From Emticicia aquatica (GTDB lineage: Bacteria > Bacteroidota > Bacteroidia > Cytophagales > Spirosomataceae), in the NCBI RefSeq assembly GCF_923079645.1, contig NZ_CAKLPY010000002.1, positions 682,001 to 746,000 of the forward strand: a stretch of 64,000 nucleotides of DNA. Direction: 5' to 3'. How positions within the stretch are numbered: position 1 is the stretch's first letter; each line of letters begins with the position of its first letter. Shown here piece by piece: positions 44,727-53,813 of the stretch. Made by a program: the position numbers and the translations under genes. The notes beneath the pieces were generated by a model. The model searched no databases and was not told the DNA's origin. It was given only the letters and a program-made list of their open reading frames with translations.

Positions 44727-47057
44727 ATGGCAAAAAACAAACAAAAATCATATTATGACCAATTAAAAGCCGAAATTTTGGCTTTTCTTTCGGTTAATCT
44801 CGAAAAACCATACACGCTACAAGACTTATTTACGCATTACGATGTAAAAAATAAGCAAGAAAAAGCTTTATACGGAATGTTGATTGAAGATTTATTGCAA
44901 GAAGGCAAAGTCCATCAAATCGACAAAGGGAAATACACAGTTGATGTAAACGCAAACGCCATAATTGGCCGCCTCGACCACGTAAATCCACGCTTTGGTT
45001 TTATTCGATACGACGACACAAAACCAGATATTTGGGTTAGCTCTGATGACTTGAAAGGAGCTATTGATGGCGATTTAGTTAAAGCAACTACCTACGGAGA
45101 ATTTTACCGCAAAGGCGATAATCCCGAAGGATGTATCATTGAAATTATTGAGCGAGGTCGCAAAGAAATCGTTGGAAAAATACAGAATTTCGGTAATTAT
45201 GCTTTGGTAAAACCCGACCACAAAAATCTTTATGACGATATTTTTATTCCAAAAGATAAAATTAATGGAGCTACAAAAGATGATTTAGTTATAGCTAAAA
45301 TCATCGAATACCCAACGAATATTCAACAGGGTATTGGCGAAGTAATTGAGATTTTAGGAAAATCTGGCGATAATAATGCAGAAATGCATGCAATTTTGGC
45401 TGAATTTGGCTTACCTATTCGATTTGATAAAACTATTGAGGACGAAGCTGCTGCCATTTCAGAAGTAATTGCTGAAGAAGAAATCAAGAAAAGACGTGAT
45501 TTTCGAAATATCCTAACCTTCACCATCGACCCGCACGATGCCAAAGACTTCGACGATGCTTTGAGCTTTAAAATTCTTGATAATAAAAATTACGAAATCG
45601 GTGTACACATTGCCGACGTAACACATTATGTAAAAGAAGGCACAAAATTGGAGGAAGAAGCACTCAATCGAGCAACTTCGGTTTATTTGGTTGACCGTAC
45701 GATTCCGATGTTACCCGAAAAACTCTCTAATAACCTTTGTTCTCTTCGTCCCAATGAAGATAAATTGACTTTTTCGGCTGTTTTTGAAATGACGCATGAT
45801 GGACGAGTTGTCAATGAATGGTTTGGAAGAACAATTATTCATTCAGATAAAAGATTTAGCTACGAAGAAGCCCAAGATGTTTTGGAAAATCTCGAAAATG
45901 ATGTGCTTAATCCAAACCCTGAACCAAACGAAATAGTAGACAAATACCAGTTTCCTCTACATACGCTCAATCATTTAGCCAAAATTTTAAAAAAGGAACG
46001 CTTCAGAAATGGAGCAATCAATTTTGAAACCAATGAAGTTAAATTCAAATTAGACGAAACAGGCAAACCTCTTGGCGTAGTTTTAAAAATCAGAAAAGAT
46101 GCACATAAACTCATCGAAGAGTTTATGTTGTTGGCTAATAAAAAAGTAGCTGAATTTGTGTTTAAATTAAAGCATGATACAAATACCGATGGGAATACAA
46201 TGGTTTATCGAGTACATGAGCCACCAAACCCCGAAAAACTACAAAATTTTGCCAATTTTGCGGCACGTTTTGGATATGCTATTAAAACCGATTCGGATAA
46301 AACGTTATCAAATTCGATGAATAAAATGATGGCGGAAGTAGAAGGAACACCTGTTCAGAATGTTTTGGAACAATTGGCCGTTCGTACAATGTCAAAAGCA
46401 CGTTATACGACCGAACCTTTGGGGCATTTTGGCCTTGCGTTTGAGCATTATAGCCACTTTACTTCCCCTATTCGCCGCTATCCTGATATGATGGCTCATC
46501 GACTGTTACAGCATTATTTAACAGCATCTCAAAAAACTAAAGGAACTATTTCTCAAGACGATTTTGAAAAAAAATCAAAACATTCATCTGACCGAGAAAA
46601 ATTAGCAGCCGAAGCTGAAAGAGCTTCAATAAAATATAAGCAAGTTGAATTTATGAGCTTGCAAGAACGCAGAACAATTTATAGCGGCGTTGTGACAGGT
46701 GTAACTGATTTTGGTATTTTTGTTGAAATTACATCTACAAGTTGCGAAGGAATGGTGCGTTTGGCTGATTTAAAAGACGATTTTTACGAATGGGATAAAG
46801 CTAATTATCGCATTGTGGGAAAACGAACTGGACGTGTAATTAACTTCGGAGATACAGTAAAAGTAACAGTAAAAGGAACTGATTTGGAGCGTAGAAGCAT
46901 GGATTTAGAACTCTTTAGTGTCGGTGATAAAGCAATATTATCGAATGCTAGTAAAAAAGGTGGTAATGAATCTAAACGTGGTGGACAGGCAAAAAATAGT
47001 TCAAAACGAAGAGGAACTCCGACTGATAAAAATAAAGGGAAACGCAGAAGAAAATAA
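44727..47057 (+). CDS. rnr: Ribonuclease R
   Basis: From the ATG at 44727 the protein has 776 residues; a TTG at 44712 overlapping the hflX stop would add five. Order: N-terminal winged helix (about 10-75), cold-shock domains, the RNB catalytic domain with DPHDAKDFDDA from D268 (active-site aspartates 268-277), an S1 domain near 630-710 (YSGVVTGVTDFGIFVEI), and a basic Lys/Arg/Gly tail. It degrades structured RNA 3' to 5' and acts in trans-translation and rRNA quality control (family knowledge). Pairing with hflX suggests a ribosome-rescue transcript. Confidence 0.96.
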   Translation: MAKNKQKSYYDQLKAEILAFLSVNLEKPYTLQDLFTHYDVKNKQEKALYGMLIEDLLQEGKVHQIDKGKYTVDVNANAIIGRLDHVNPRFGFIRYDDTKPDIWVSSDDLKGAIDGDLVKATTYGEFYRKGDNPEGCIIEIIERGRKEIVGKIQNFGNYALVKPDHKNLYDDIFIPKDKINGATKDDLVIAKIIEYPTNIQQGIGEVIEILGKSGDNNAEMHAILAEFGLPIRFDKTIEDEAAAISEVIAEEEIKKRRDFRNILTFTIDPHDAKDFDDALSFKILDNKNYEIGVHIADVTHYVKEGTKLEEEALNRATSVYLVDRTIPMLPEKLSNNLCSLRPNEDKLTFSAVFEMTHDGRVVNEWFGRTIIHSDKRFSYEEAQDVLENLENDVLNPNPEPNEIVDKYQFPLHTLNHLAKILKKERFRNGAINFETNEVKFKLDETGKPLGVVLKIRKDAHKLIEEFMLLANKKVAEFVFKLKHDTNTDGNTMVYRVHEPPNPEKLQNFANFAARFGYAIKTDSDKTLSNSMNKMMAEVEGTPVQNVLEQLAVRTMSKARYTTEPLGHFGLAFEHYSHFTSPIRRYPDMMAHRLLQHYLTASQKTKGTISQDDFEKKSKHSSDREKLAAEAERASIKYKQVEFMSLQERRTIYSGVVTGVTDFGIFVEITSTSCEGMVRLADLKDDFYEWDKANYRIVGKRTGRVINFGDTVKVTVKGTDLERRSMDLELFSVGDKAILSNASKKGGNESKRGGQAKNSSKRRGTPTDKNKGKRRRK

Positions 47058-47080
47058 AGTTCCAAAATAGTTTTCAAACA

Positions 47081-47116
47081 AAAAGCCTCATCTGATTACT
47101 CAAATGAGGCTTTTTT
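47081..47116 (+). terminator. Intrinsic terminator after rnr
   Basis: AAAAGCCTCAT (47081-47091) pairs with ATGAGGCTTTT (47104-47114) and six T follow the stem base. It lies between the convergent rnr and rplL genes. Confidence 0.85.
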
Positions 47117-47162
47117 ATAAGAATTGGTTTACCGAATAAACGGCATTCCGATTAAAGCAAAA

Positions 47163-47543
47163 TTATTTTACTTCAACTTCAGCACCAGCTTCTTCTAAAG
47201 ATTTACGTAAACCTTCAGCTTCGTCTTTAGCTACACCTTCTTTCACTGCTTTTGGAGCTCCGTCAACTAAATCTTTAGCTTCTTTCAAGCCAAGACCAGT
47301 TAAGTCTTTCACCAATTTAACAACTTGTAATTTGTTCGGGCCAGCAGCCTTCAAGATTACGTCGAAAGCAGTTTTCTCAACTGGAGCTTCAGCAGCATCG
47401 GCAGCAGGACCACCAGCCACCATTACTGGAGCAGCAGCAGCAGGCTCGATACCATACTCATCTTTCAAAATTGTTGCTAATTCGTTTACTTCTTTTACAG
47501 TTAAATTTACTAACTGTTCTGCGAATGCTTTTAAATCTGCCAT
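47163..47543 (-). CDS. rplL: 50S ribosomal protein L7/L12
   Basis: The 126-residue protein has the N-terminal dimer domain ([20 protein letters not shown]), an Ala-rich hinge and the C-terminal domain ([49 protein letters not shown]) that recruits translation factors. It is the last gene of the rplK-rplA-rplJ-rplL unit. In most bacteria rpoB and rpoC follow; here the convergent rnr gene and its terminator follow instead. Confidence 0.98.
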   Translation of the reverse strand: MADLKAFAEQLVNLTVKEVNELATILKDEYGIEPAAAAPVMVAGGPAADAAEAPVEKTAFDVILKAAGPNKLQVVKLVKDLTGLGLKEAKDLVDGAPKAVKEGVAKDEAEGLRKSLEEAGAEVEVK

Positions 47544-47638
47544 TTTTATAGATTTTAAAGTGTTTTTTACAAAAAATAAATGATAAAAAATTTAATTGTT
47601 TCAATCAGTAGTTTTAAACTAAAAATTGATAACTGAAA

Positions 47639-48172
47639 TTAAGCTGCTTCTTTCTCTGAAAGAGTTTTGAGAATTCCAGCCAATTTGTTGCCACCGCTTT
47701 GTAAGCCAGAAATAACATTTTTGGCAGGTGACTGCAACAAACCGATGATTTCGCCAACCAATTCTTGCTTAGATTTCAACGTCAACAACGTATCTAATTG
47801 ATCGTGTCCGATGAAAGTGCTTAAATCAATTGATGCACCTTTCAATTTGATGCTATTTTTGTTTGCTTTAAGAAACTCCTTAATAAGTTTCGCAGCTACT
47901 TTGCCATCTTCTTTATGAAACATCACGCCTGAGAAACCTCTCAAAACTGTATCATCAAAAGATGAATAATCAGTTTCTTGTTTTTCAAGTGCTTTCTGAA
48001 TCAAAGTGTTTTTTATTACACGATACTCGATACCACGCTCGAAGCATAAGCGACGCAATTCGTTGGTTTTCGCAACGTTTAAGCCACTTGCATCAGTGAT
48101 ATAGAAGTAAGGTGTAACGGCAAACTTAGCAGCAAGTTCCTCAATTATTACTCCTTTGTCTTCTTTTGTCAT
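47639..48172 (-). CDS. rplJ: 50S ribosomal protein L10
   Basis: The 177-residue protein matches L10: MTKEDKGVIIEELAAKFAVTPYFYITDASGLNVAKTNELRRLCFERGIEYRVIKNTLIQKAL for the rRNA-binding domain, and a C-terminal helix (LLQSPAKNVISGLQSGGNKLAGILKTLSEKEA) that carries the L12 dimers. It begins 2 bp after the rplA stop, so there is no room for a separate E. coli-type L10 leader; translational coupling with rplA is likely. A 95-bp gap separates it from rplL. Confidence 0.97.
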   Translation of the reverse strand: MTKEDKGVIIEELAAKFAVTPYFYITDASGLNVAKTNELRRLCFERGIEYRVIKNTLIQKALEKQETDYSSFDDTVLRGFSGVMFHKEDGKVAAKLIKEFLKANKNSIKLKGASIDLSTFIGHDQLDTLLTLKSKQELVGEIIGLLQSPAKNVISGLQSGGNKLAGILKTLSEKEAA

Positions 48173-48174
48173 GA

Positions 48175-48873
48175 TTACAATCCATTAATGGTGGTTTTGT
48201 CAATTTGAATACCAGGGCCCATTGTGCTTGCAAGTGAGATAGTTCTCACGTACGTACCTTTTGCAGACGAAGGTTTCAATTTCAACAAAGTTTGAATCAA
48301 TTCGATGGCATTTTCGGCCAATTTCTCAGGCGAGAATGAAACTTTACCGATAGAAGCATGAATAATACCAGTTTTATCAACTTTAAAGTCAATTTTACCA
48401 GCTTTCACTTCTTTTACCGCAGTTGCAACATCAAGAGTAACTGTACCTGACTTAGGGTTTGGCATCAATCCACGAGGGCCGAGGATTTTACCTAATTTAC
48501 CTAATTTTGCCATTACAGTTGGCATAGTGATGATTACATCAATATCAGTCCAACCTTGCTCGATTTTTTGGATATATTCGTCCAAACCTACGTGGTCAGC
48601 ACCCGCTGCTTTCGCATCTGCTTCTTTATCTGGCGTACAAAGTACCAATACACGAACAGTTTTACCTGTTCCGTGTGGTAATGCTACAACACCACGAACC
48701 ATTTGGTCAGCTTTACGAGGGTCAACCCCAAGGCGAACGTGTAAGTCCACCGATGAGTCGAATTTTGTGTAAGAAACTTCTTTCAAAACACCAGCCGCTT
48801 CTGTAAGCGAGTAGGCTTTGTCAGCGTCAAACTTAGCATTCGCCTCTTTTCTTTTTTTTGTTAATTTTGCCAT
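48175..48873 (-). CDS. rplA: 50S ribosomal protein L1
   Basis: The 232-residue protein is full length. It contains [31 protein letters not shown] and the signature [20 protein letters not shown]1 binds 23S rRNA in the stalk and, in many bacteria, represses its own operon through an mRNA site that mimics the rRNA. It lies 111 bp after rplK in the same operon. Confidence 0.98.
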   Translation of the reverse strand: MAKLTKKRKEANAKFDADKAYSLTEAAGVLKEVSYTKFDSSVDLHVRLGVDPRKADQMVRGVVALPHGTGKTVRVLVLCTPDKEADAKAAGADHVGLDEYIQKIEQGWTDIDVIITMPTVMAKLGKLGKILGPRGLMPNPKSGTVTLDVATAVKEVKAGKIDFKVDKTGIIHASIGKVSFSPEKLAENAIELIQTLLKLKPSSAKGTYVRTISLASTMGPGIQIDKTTINGL

Positions 48874-48984
48874 TGGTTTGATTTGGTTTTAGCGTTAGAA
48901 TCTAACCATTCGGAACAATGCCCGTACGATTTATTTCTAACTCCCAGTGAATAAATGTGTGTTTGAGTTTTCACTCATTCACAA

Positions 48985-49422
48985 TTAAAACGGTGCGTTG
49001 CCTGTGATAGTAATACCCATGTTTTGAGCAGTACCGGCAATCATCTTCATTGCTGAGTCAACAGTAAAGCAATTTAAGTCAGGCATTTTAGTTTCAGCGA
49101 TAGTTTTCACTTGGTCCCATGAAACTGTACCAACCTTCTTACGATTAGGTTCGGCAGAGCCTGTCTTTACTTTAGCTGCTTCCAACAACATGATAGCAGC
49201 GGGAGGAGTTTTAAGCTGAAATTCAAACGATTTGTCAGTAAAGTAAGTGATTACCACTGGCACAACCATACCCATTTTGTCTTGAGTACGAGCGTTGAAT
49301 TGCTTACAAAACTCCATAATGTTCAAGCCTTTTGAACCTAACGCTGGACCAATTGGTGGCGAAGGGTTTGCTTGACCGCCTTTTACCTGAAGTTTCACAT
49401 AACCTGCGATGTCTTTCGCCAT
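48985..49422 (-). CDS. rplK: 50S ribosomal protein L11
   Basis: The 145-residue protein has [38 protein letters not shown], the Pro-rich N-domain of L11, and [25 protein letters not shown] near the C-terminus. It binds the GTPase centre of 23S rRNA. It is the first gene of the operon. nusG and secE, which usually come just before, are absent. A good promoter and a structured leader lie upstream. Confidence 0.98.
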   Translation of the reverse strand: MAKDIAGYVKLQVKGGQANPSPPIGPALGSKGLNIMEFCKQFNARTQDKMGMVVPVVITYFTDKSFEFQLKTPPAAIMLLEAAKVKTGSAEPNRKKVGTVSWDQVKTIAETKMPDLNCFTVDSAMKMIAGTAQNMGITITGNAPF

Positions 49423-49543
49423 TGTCTTTCAGATTTAATAAAGGAGCGGAACGCCGCCCGATGTTGTTTAATAAGAATTTGGCTGAGACGAAAAAAGGTA
49501 ACAATCTCTCTTCGTTTTAAACCGATTGTACTTTTAAAAATTC

Positions 49544-49592
49544 GCTATTAGTCAGGGGAAGCGACGGCACGAATGACGTCAAGACTAATAGC
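49544..49592 (-). promoter_or_regulatory. Leader hairpin of the rplK operon
   Basis: GCTATTAGTC (49544-49553) and GACTAATAGC (49583-49592) form a perfect 10-bp stem around a GC-richer 29-nt loop in an otherwise AT-rich leader. It could be an autoregulatory binding site for L1 or another ribosomal protein; this is inference. Confidence 0.45.
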
Positions 49593-49644
49593 TGAATTTT
49601 ACCCGCATCGACCGAAGTTTGCACAACTATCGAAAATCGGAGTG

Positions 49645-49675
49645 CAAAAGTAGAGTTTATGTTTCAAAAAAGCAA
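49645..49675 (-). promoter_or_regulatory. Promoter of the rplK-rplA-rplJ-rplL operon
   Basis: On the minus strand TTG (49675-49673), a 20-bp spacer and TACTTTTG (49652-49645) match the Bacteroidota consensus exactly. The start site should be near 49638, giving a leader of about 215 nt. Confidence 0.7.
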
Positions 49676-49748
49676 AGATTTTTACAAATTGTTTTGATTA
49701 TCTTGTTGTTGTACAAGGAATATCCATTGTGTAAAATATTATAGGACA

Positions 49749-49793
49749 TAAAAAAACTTCTTTTGAGTTTATAAAACCACAAAAGAAGTTTTT
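49749..49793 (-). terminator. Intrinsic terminator after mraY
   Basis: A 14-bp perfect stem pairs 49752-49765 with 49780-49793 and ends in a run of T on the minus strand, 37 nt after the mraY stop. Confidence 0.88.
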
Positions 49794-49830
49794 GATGCTA
49801 CCTAGTATTTGATTTTAGAAATCGAACGAA

Positions 49831-51051
49831 TTATCTCAATTTTAAAGTTACCAAACAAGCAACCGCCAAAACGATTCCCACAATCCAGAAACGAGTAACA
49901 ATTTTTGCTTCATGATAACCTTTCTTTTGATAATGATGATGCAAAGGAGACATCAAAAATAGTCGGTTTTTCTGAGCAAACTCCAGTCCATGTTGACGAC
50001 GCTGATATTTGAAGTAAGCCACTTGTAGTATTACCGAAAGGTTTTCAATCAAAAATATGCCGCACATTACTGGAATTAATAATTCTTTTCTTAACGCTAA
50101 AGCCAACACCGCAATGATACTTCCGAGCATTAAACTACCAGTATCACCCATAAAAACTTGTGCTGGATAAGCATTATACCACAAAAATCCTATACAAGCA
50201 CCAACAAAGGCGGCACAAAATATCACGACTTCACCAGAATTCGGAATCATCATTAAATTGAGGTATTGAGCAAAAACTTTGTTTCCTGATAAATAAGCAA
50301 AAACAGCCAAAGTAATACCAATAATTGCTGAAGTTCCAGCTGCTAAACCGTCAATTCCATCAGTAATATTAGCTCCGTTTGAAACCGCCGTAATAATAAA
50401 AATAACAACCAGCACATACGGCAACCATGCTAAACTTTCTGGCAGAAAACTACCAAAAATATGGTAATCAATTTCATTATTTTTGAAAAAAGGTATTGTT
50501 GTGGTCAACGAATGTGTATCAGTATATTTCTGAATTTCGCCAACTGCTGTGCTTATTTTGCCTTTTTCATAAACCCTGATTTTTACATTTTCATTAAAAT
50601 AGAGCGTCAAACCAACAATTAATCCAAGTCCAACTTGTCCAATAATCTTGAAACGACCTTTCAAACCTTCTTTGTCTTTCTTGAAAACCTTGATATAATC
50701 ATCAGCAAAACCAATGCCGCAAGTCCATAAAGTTGCAATGATAAGCAACACAATATAGACATTATCAAGTTTGGCAAAAAGTAACACAGGAATCATCAAA
50801 GAAGCTAAGATAATAAAGCCACCCATAGTAGGTGTTCCTTTTTTTTGCATTTGTCCTTGTAAACCAAGGTCACGAATTGACTCTCCAATCTGCAAATTTT
50901 GAAGTAATAAAATAATTCGTTTTCCATAAATTGATGCAATCATCAAAGAGAAAACAATGGCTCCCATGGCACGAAAAGTGATGTATTGAAACACTCCTGC
51001 TCCAGGAAAATTGAGAACTTTGTCAAGGTAAGTAAATAAGTAGTAAAGCAT
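49831..51051 (-). CDS. mraY: Phospho-N-acetylmuramoyl-pentapeptide transferase
   Basis: The 406-residue polytopic protein carries [43 protein letters not shown] with catalytic aspartates, and [11 protein letters not shown], then [23 protein letters not shown]. It transfers phospho-MurNAc-pentapeptide to undecaprenyl phosphate, giving lipid I. The length, longer than in E. coli (360), is usual for Bacteroidota because of an extra loop around residues 155-200. It normally sits in the dcw cluster between murE/murF and murD; here it stands alone with its own terminator. Confidence 0.97.
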   Translation of the reverse strand: MLYYLFTYLDKVLNFPGAGVFQYITFRAMGAIVFSLMIASIYGKRIILLLQNLQIGESIRDLGLQGQMQKKGTPTMGGFIILASLMIPVLLFAKLDNVYIVLLIIATLWTCGIGFADDYIKVFKKDKEGLKGRFKIIGQVGLGLIVGLTLYFNENVKIRVYEKGKISTAVGEIQKYTDTHSLTTTIPFFKNNEIDYHIFGSFLPESLAWLPYVLVVIFIITAVSNGANITDGIDGLAAGTSAIIGITLAVFAYLSGNKVFAQYLNLMMIPNSGEVVIFCAAFVGACIGFLWYNAYPAQVFMGDTGSLMLGSIIAVLALALRKELLIPVMCGIFLIENLSVILQVAYFKYQRRQHGLEFAQKNRLFLMSPLHHHYQKKGYHEAKIVTRFWIVGIVLAVACLVTLKLR

Positions 51052-51080
51052 AGGACATTAGAATTTATAGGAAAGTGGGG

Positions 51081-51088
51081 CAAAGATA
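51081..51088 (-). promoter_or_regulatory. -7 promoter element of mraY
   Basis: On the minus strand TATCTTTG (51088-51081) fits TAnnTTTG; the -33 box (TTC about 19 bp upstream) is weak. The ATG is about 30 bp downstream. Confidence 0.45.
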
Positions 51089-51185
51089 GTTTTTTTTGAA
51101 AAGTTAAGAAATAAATGAATAAAAAAAGTAAAAAATGAATCTATTAATTACGTTTTTTGTAAAATCAACCTAAAATTATTAACCA

Positions 51186-52706
51186 ATGAAAGCCCTTCTT
51201 TGTAAACAATTTGGCACGCCCGATACGCTTATTCTTGAAAATCTCGAACCATTACACGCCGAAACTGGCAAAGTTGTTATTAGCGTAATGGCTTGTAGCG
51301 TCAATTTTCCTGATACTTTAATTATTCAGAATCTTTATCAATTTAAACCTGCTTTACCTTTTTCGCCTGGAGGAGAAGTTTCTGGAATTGTCAAAGAAGT
51401 TGGCGACGGTGTAAAACATCTCAAAGTCGGCGATAAAGTTTTTGCGATGACTGGTTGGGGTGGCATGGCCGAAGAAGTTTTGGTTGATGCCCGACGGGTT
51501 TTTCCGATGTTACCAAAAATGGATTTCGTCACGGCTGCTTCGGTGATGTATAATTATGGCACTTCGTATCATGCTTTAAAAGACCGAGCCGAATTGAAAG
51601 CAGGTGAAACTTTGCTAGTTTTAGGAGCGGCAGGTGGCGTTGGTTTGGCTGCCGTCGAACTAGGCAAATTGATGGGAGCAAAAGTTATTGCGGCGGCATC
51701 TAGTGACGAAAAATTAGCAGTTTGCCTTGAAAAAGGGGCTGATTTTACAATAAATTATACGACTGAAGATTTGCGAGAAAAAATAAAAACTTTCACCGAA
51801 GGCAAAGGCGTTGATGTAATTTACGATGCTGTTGGCGATAAATATGCAGAACCAGCTTTGCGTTCGATTGCATGGAAAGGACGCTATTTGGTGGTTGGTT
51901 TTGCTGCGGGCGAAATTCCAAAAATAGCTTTAAATCTAGCTTTGCTGAAGGGTTGTTCTATTGTTGGTGTTTTTTGGGGACAATTTGCAGAAAAAGAGGC
52001 TACTCAAAACTTCAAAAATATTCAAGAATTGGCAGGGTATTTTATGAAAGGAGCTTTACGGCCACACATTCATCAATTGTATTCGCTCGAAAATGCGGCA
52101 GATTCGTTACGTGATTTGATGAATCGAAAAGTTATTGGAAAAGCCGTTGTAGTAATGTCGGATGACATAAAAATGCCCAATTTTATTACTCCTTCACCCA
52201 AAGAAAGTACCGTTTTGGAAATTGAAACACCTAAAGTTGAGCCTCCTGGTATGTTGGTTTTCAAAGATTTAGCAGCTCTCAAAACCCATATAGGAAAAGC
52301 ACTCGGTACATCAGGTTGGCAAACACTTACGCAAGAAAAAATCAATGATTTTGCCAAAGCAACTTTAGATGACCAATGGATTCATGTAGATATTGAGAAA
52401 GCCAAACTTTCGCCATTTGGCAGTACAATTGCTCATGGATTTTTGTCGCTTTCGTTTTCGCCAAAATTCATGTACGAAATGTTTAAGGTAGAATCCGCCA
52501 AAATGGGACTTAATTATGGAACAAATAAAGTACGCTTTATCTCACCCGTGCCAGTTGGTAGTCGAGTGCGTATGAAAGCAACTTTGAAAGATGTAGAAGA
52601 TATGCAGCCAAGCGGTGCAAAACTCATCGTTGATGCTATTTTTGAATTAGAAGGTTCCGAAAAACCTGCTTGTGTGGCTGAGTTGTTGAGCGTGATTTAT
52701 GAGTAG
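51186..52706 (+). CDS. Fusion of quinone oxidoreductase (MDR family) and MaoC-like hydratase
   Basis: The 506-residue protein starts as a zinc-free medium-chain dehydrogenase of the QOR/enoyl reductase type: ACSVNFPDTLIIQ, FSPGGEVSGIV, and the NADPH-binding GAAGGVG at 147-153, ending near residue 325. After a linker rich in Pro, Glu and Thr (about 329-350), residues 365-506 form a MaoC/NodN hotdog hydratase with DDQWIHVD (D395, D396, H400) and STIAHGFLSLS (H417). NADPH-dependent reduction and hydration of enoyl-CoA-like substrates in one chain is suggested. I know of no standard name for this combination. Single gene, upstream of the convergent moxR. Confidence 0.85.
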   Translation: MKALLCKQFGTPDTLILENLEPLHAETGKVVISVMACSVNFPDTLIIQNLYQFKPALPFSPGGEVSGIVKEVGDGVKHLKVGDKVFAMTGWGGMAEEVLVDARRVFPMLPKMDFVTAASVMYNYGTSYHALKDRAELKAGETLLVLGAAGGVGLAAVELGKLMGAKVIAAASSDEKLAVCLEKGADFTINYTTEDLREKIKTFTEGKGVDVIYDAVGDKYAEPALRSIAWKGRYLVVGFAAGEIPKIALNLALLKGCSIVGVFWGQFAEKEATQNFKNIQELAGYFMKGALRPHIHQLYSLENAADSLRDLMNRKVIGKAVVVMSDDIKMPNFITPSPKESTVLEIETPKVEPPGMLVFKDLAALKTHIGKALGTSGWQTLTQEKINDFAKATLDDQWIHVDIEKAKLSPFGSTIAHGFLSLSFSPKFMYEMFKVESAKMGLNYGTNKVRFISPVPVGSRVRMKATLKDVEDMQPSGAKLIVDAIFELEGSEKPACVAELLSVIYE

Positions 52707-52750
52707 AAATGGGTTTCCGCAGGTTTGAAAACTAAATCTGCGGAAAAAAA

Positions 52751-53722
52751 TCACCTCCCAATCGCCACACGTTTCAATACGTTATCAATCACTTCACGAG
52801 TGGTGAGTCCGTCGGCTTCGGCTTCGTAATTTAAGATAATTCGGTGGTTGAAAACATCATGTACAAGGGCTTTAATATCTTCTGGCAAAACGTAATCACG
52901 TTCATCAAAATATGCGAGGGCTTTTGCAGCATTATAAAGAGAAATTCCTGCTCGTGGCGAAACTCCAAATTGTATGTAACGAGCTTCGTCTTTCAAGCCA
53001 TATTCGGCTGGGCGACGGGTAGCAAAAACTAGCTCAATGATATAACGTTCGAGCATTTCCGAAATCGTTATTCGGTTAATTTCTTGTCCAATTGCTGCAA
53101 TTTCTTCTTTATCAAGAATAGGCTTCGGAACATAGTTTTCGTTGAGATTGGCTATTTTTCGTACCATTTCTAACTCATCGTTTTTATTGAGATAATCAAC
53201 AAAAACTTTCATCATAAAACGGTCAACTTGAGCTTCTGGCAATGGATACGTTCCTTCTTGTTCAACAGGGTTTTGTGTGGCCATTACCATAAATGGGCGA
53301 TCAAGTTGATGCGATTCATCGCCGATTGTTACTTGTTTTTCGGCCATCGCTTCCAACAATGCCGACTGCACTTTGGCGGGAGCTCTATTCACTTCATCAG
53401 CCAAAATCAAATTGGCAAAAATTGGCCCTTTTTTCACCTCAAAATCACCTGATTTTTGGTTATATATCATCGTTCCCACAAGGTCGGCAGGAAGTAAGTC
53501 TGGAGTAAATTGAATACGGTTAAAGCCCAAATCCAATACTTTTGCTAAAGTATTGATAGTCTTGGTTTTAGCTAACCCAGGAACACCCTCGAGTAAGATA
53601 TGCCCGCCCGTAAAAAGCCCAATCAACAAGCGATTAATTAACCGTTCTTGACCAATTACAACTTTGCCCGTTTCCGAAAAAACGTCTCTTATTTTTTTAT
53701 GTAAAATCCTTGAAGTTTCCAT
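52751..53722 (-). CDS. MoxR-family AAA+ ATPase
   Basis: The 323-residue protein matches MoxR: Walker A GVPGLAKTKT, Walker B NLILADEVNRAPAKVQSALLEAMAEKQVT, sensor 1 VMATQNPVEQEGTYPLPEAQVDRFMMK, and FGVSPRAGISLYNAAKALA. MoxR ATPases act as chaperones, often with a DUF58 protein and VWA-domain proteins. Those partners are not beside it here, since prmC is upstream and a convergent gene lies downstream. A 17-bp palindrome lies 16 bp before the ATG. Confidence 0.93.
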   Translation of the reverse strand: METSRILHKKIRDVFSETGKVVIGQERLINRLLIGLFTGGHILLEGVPGLAKTKTINTLAKVLDLGFNRIQFTPDLLPADLVGTMIYNQKSGDFEVKKGPIFANLILADEVNRAPAKVQSALLEAMAEKQVTIGDESHQLDRPFMVMATQNPVEQEGTYPLPEAQVDRFMMKVFVDYLNKNDELEMVRKIANLNENYVPKPILDKEEIAAIGQEINRITISEMLERYIIELVFATRRPAEYGLKDEARYIQFGVSPRAGISLYNAAKALAYFDERDYVLPEDIKALVHDVFNHRIILNYEAEADGLTTREVIDNVLKRVAIGR

Positions 53723-53737
53723 TTGTTTGTGGCGTGA

Positions 53738-53754
53738 TTTGACAATTTGTCAAA
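53738..53754. promoter_or_regulatory. 17-bp palindrome before moxR
   Basis: TTTGACAA-T-TTGTCAAA is a perfect palindrome with 8-base arms, 16 bp upstream of the moxR ATG. The TTGAC...GTCAA halves recall CRP/FNR-type sites with one extra central base. An operator or a transcript-ending structure for prmC are both possible. Confidence 0.4.
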
Positions 53755-53813
53755 AAAGTATTTAGTTTTTAAAACGTGAAGTTAAGAAAAAGCATTAAAA
53801 CCATACTATCATT

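Larger units (their letters stand above)
49423..49830. other. Leader and promoter region of the ribosomal protein operon
   Basis: This 408-bp stretch holds, from left to right, the rplK leader of about 215 nt with one strong hairpin (49544-49592), the operon promoter (49645-49675) and the terminator of mraY (49752-49793). There is no tRNA, secE or nusG. Confidence 0.7.
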
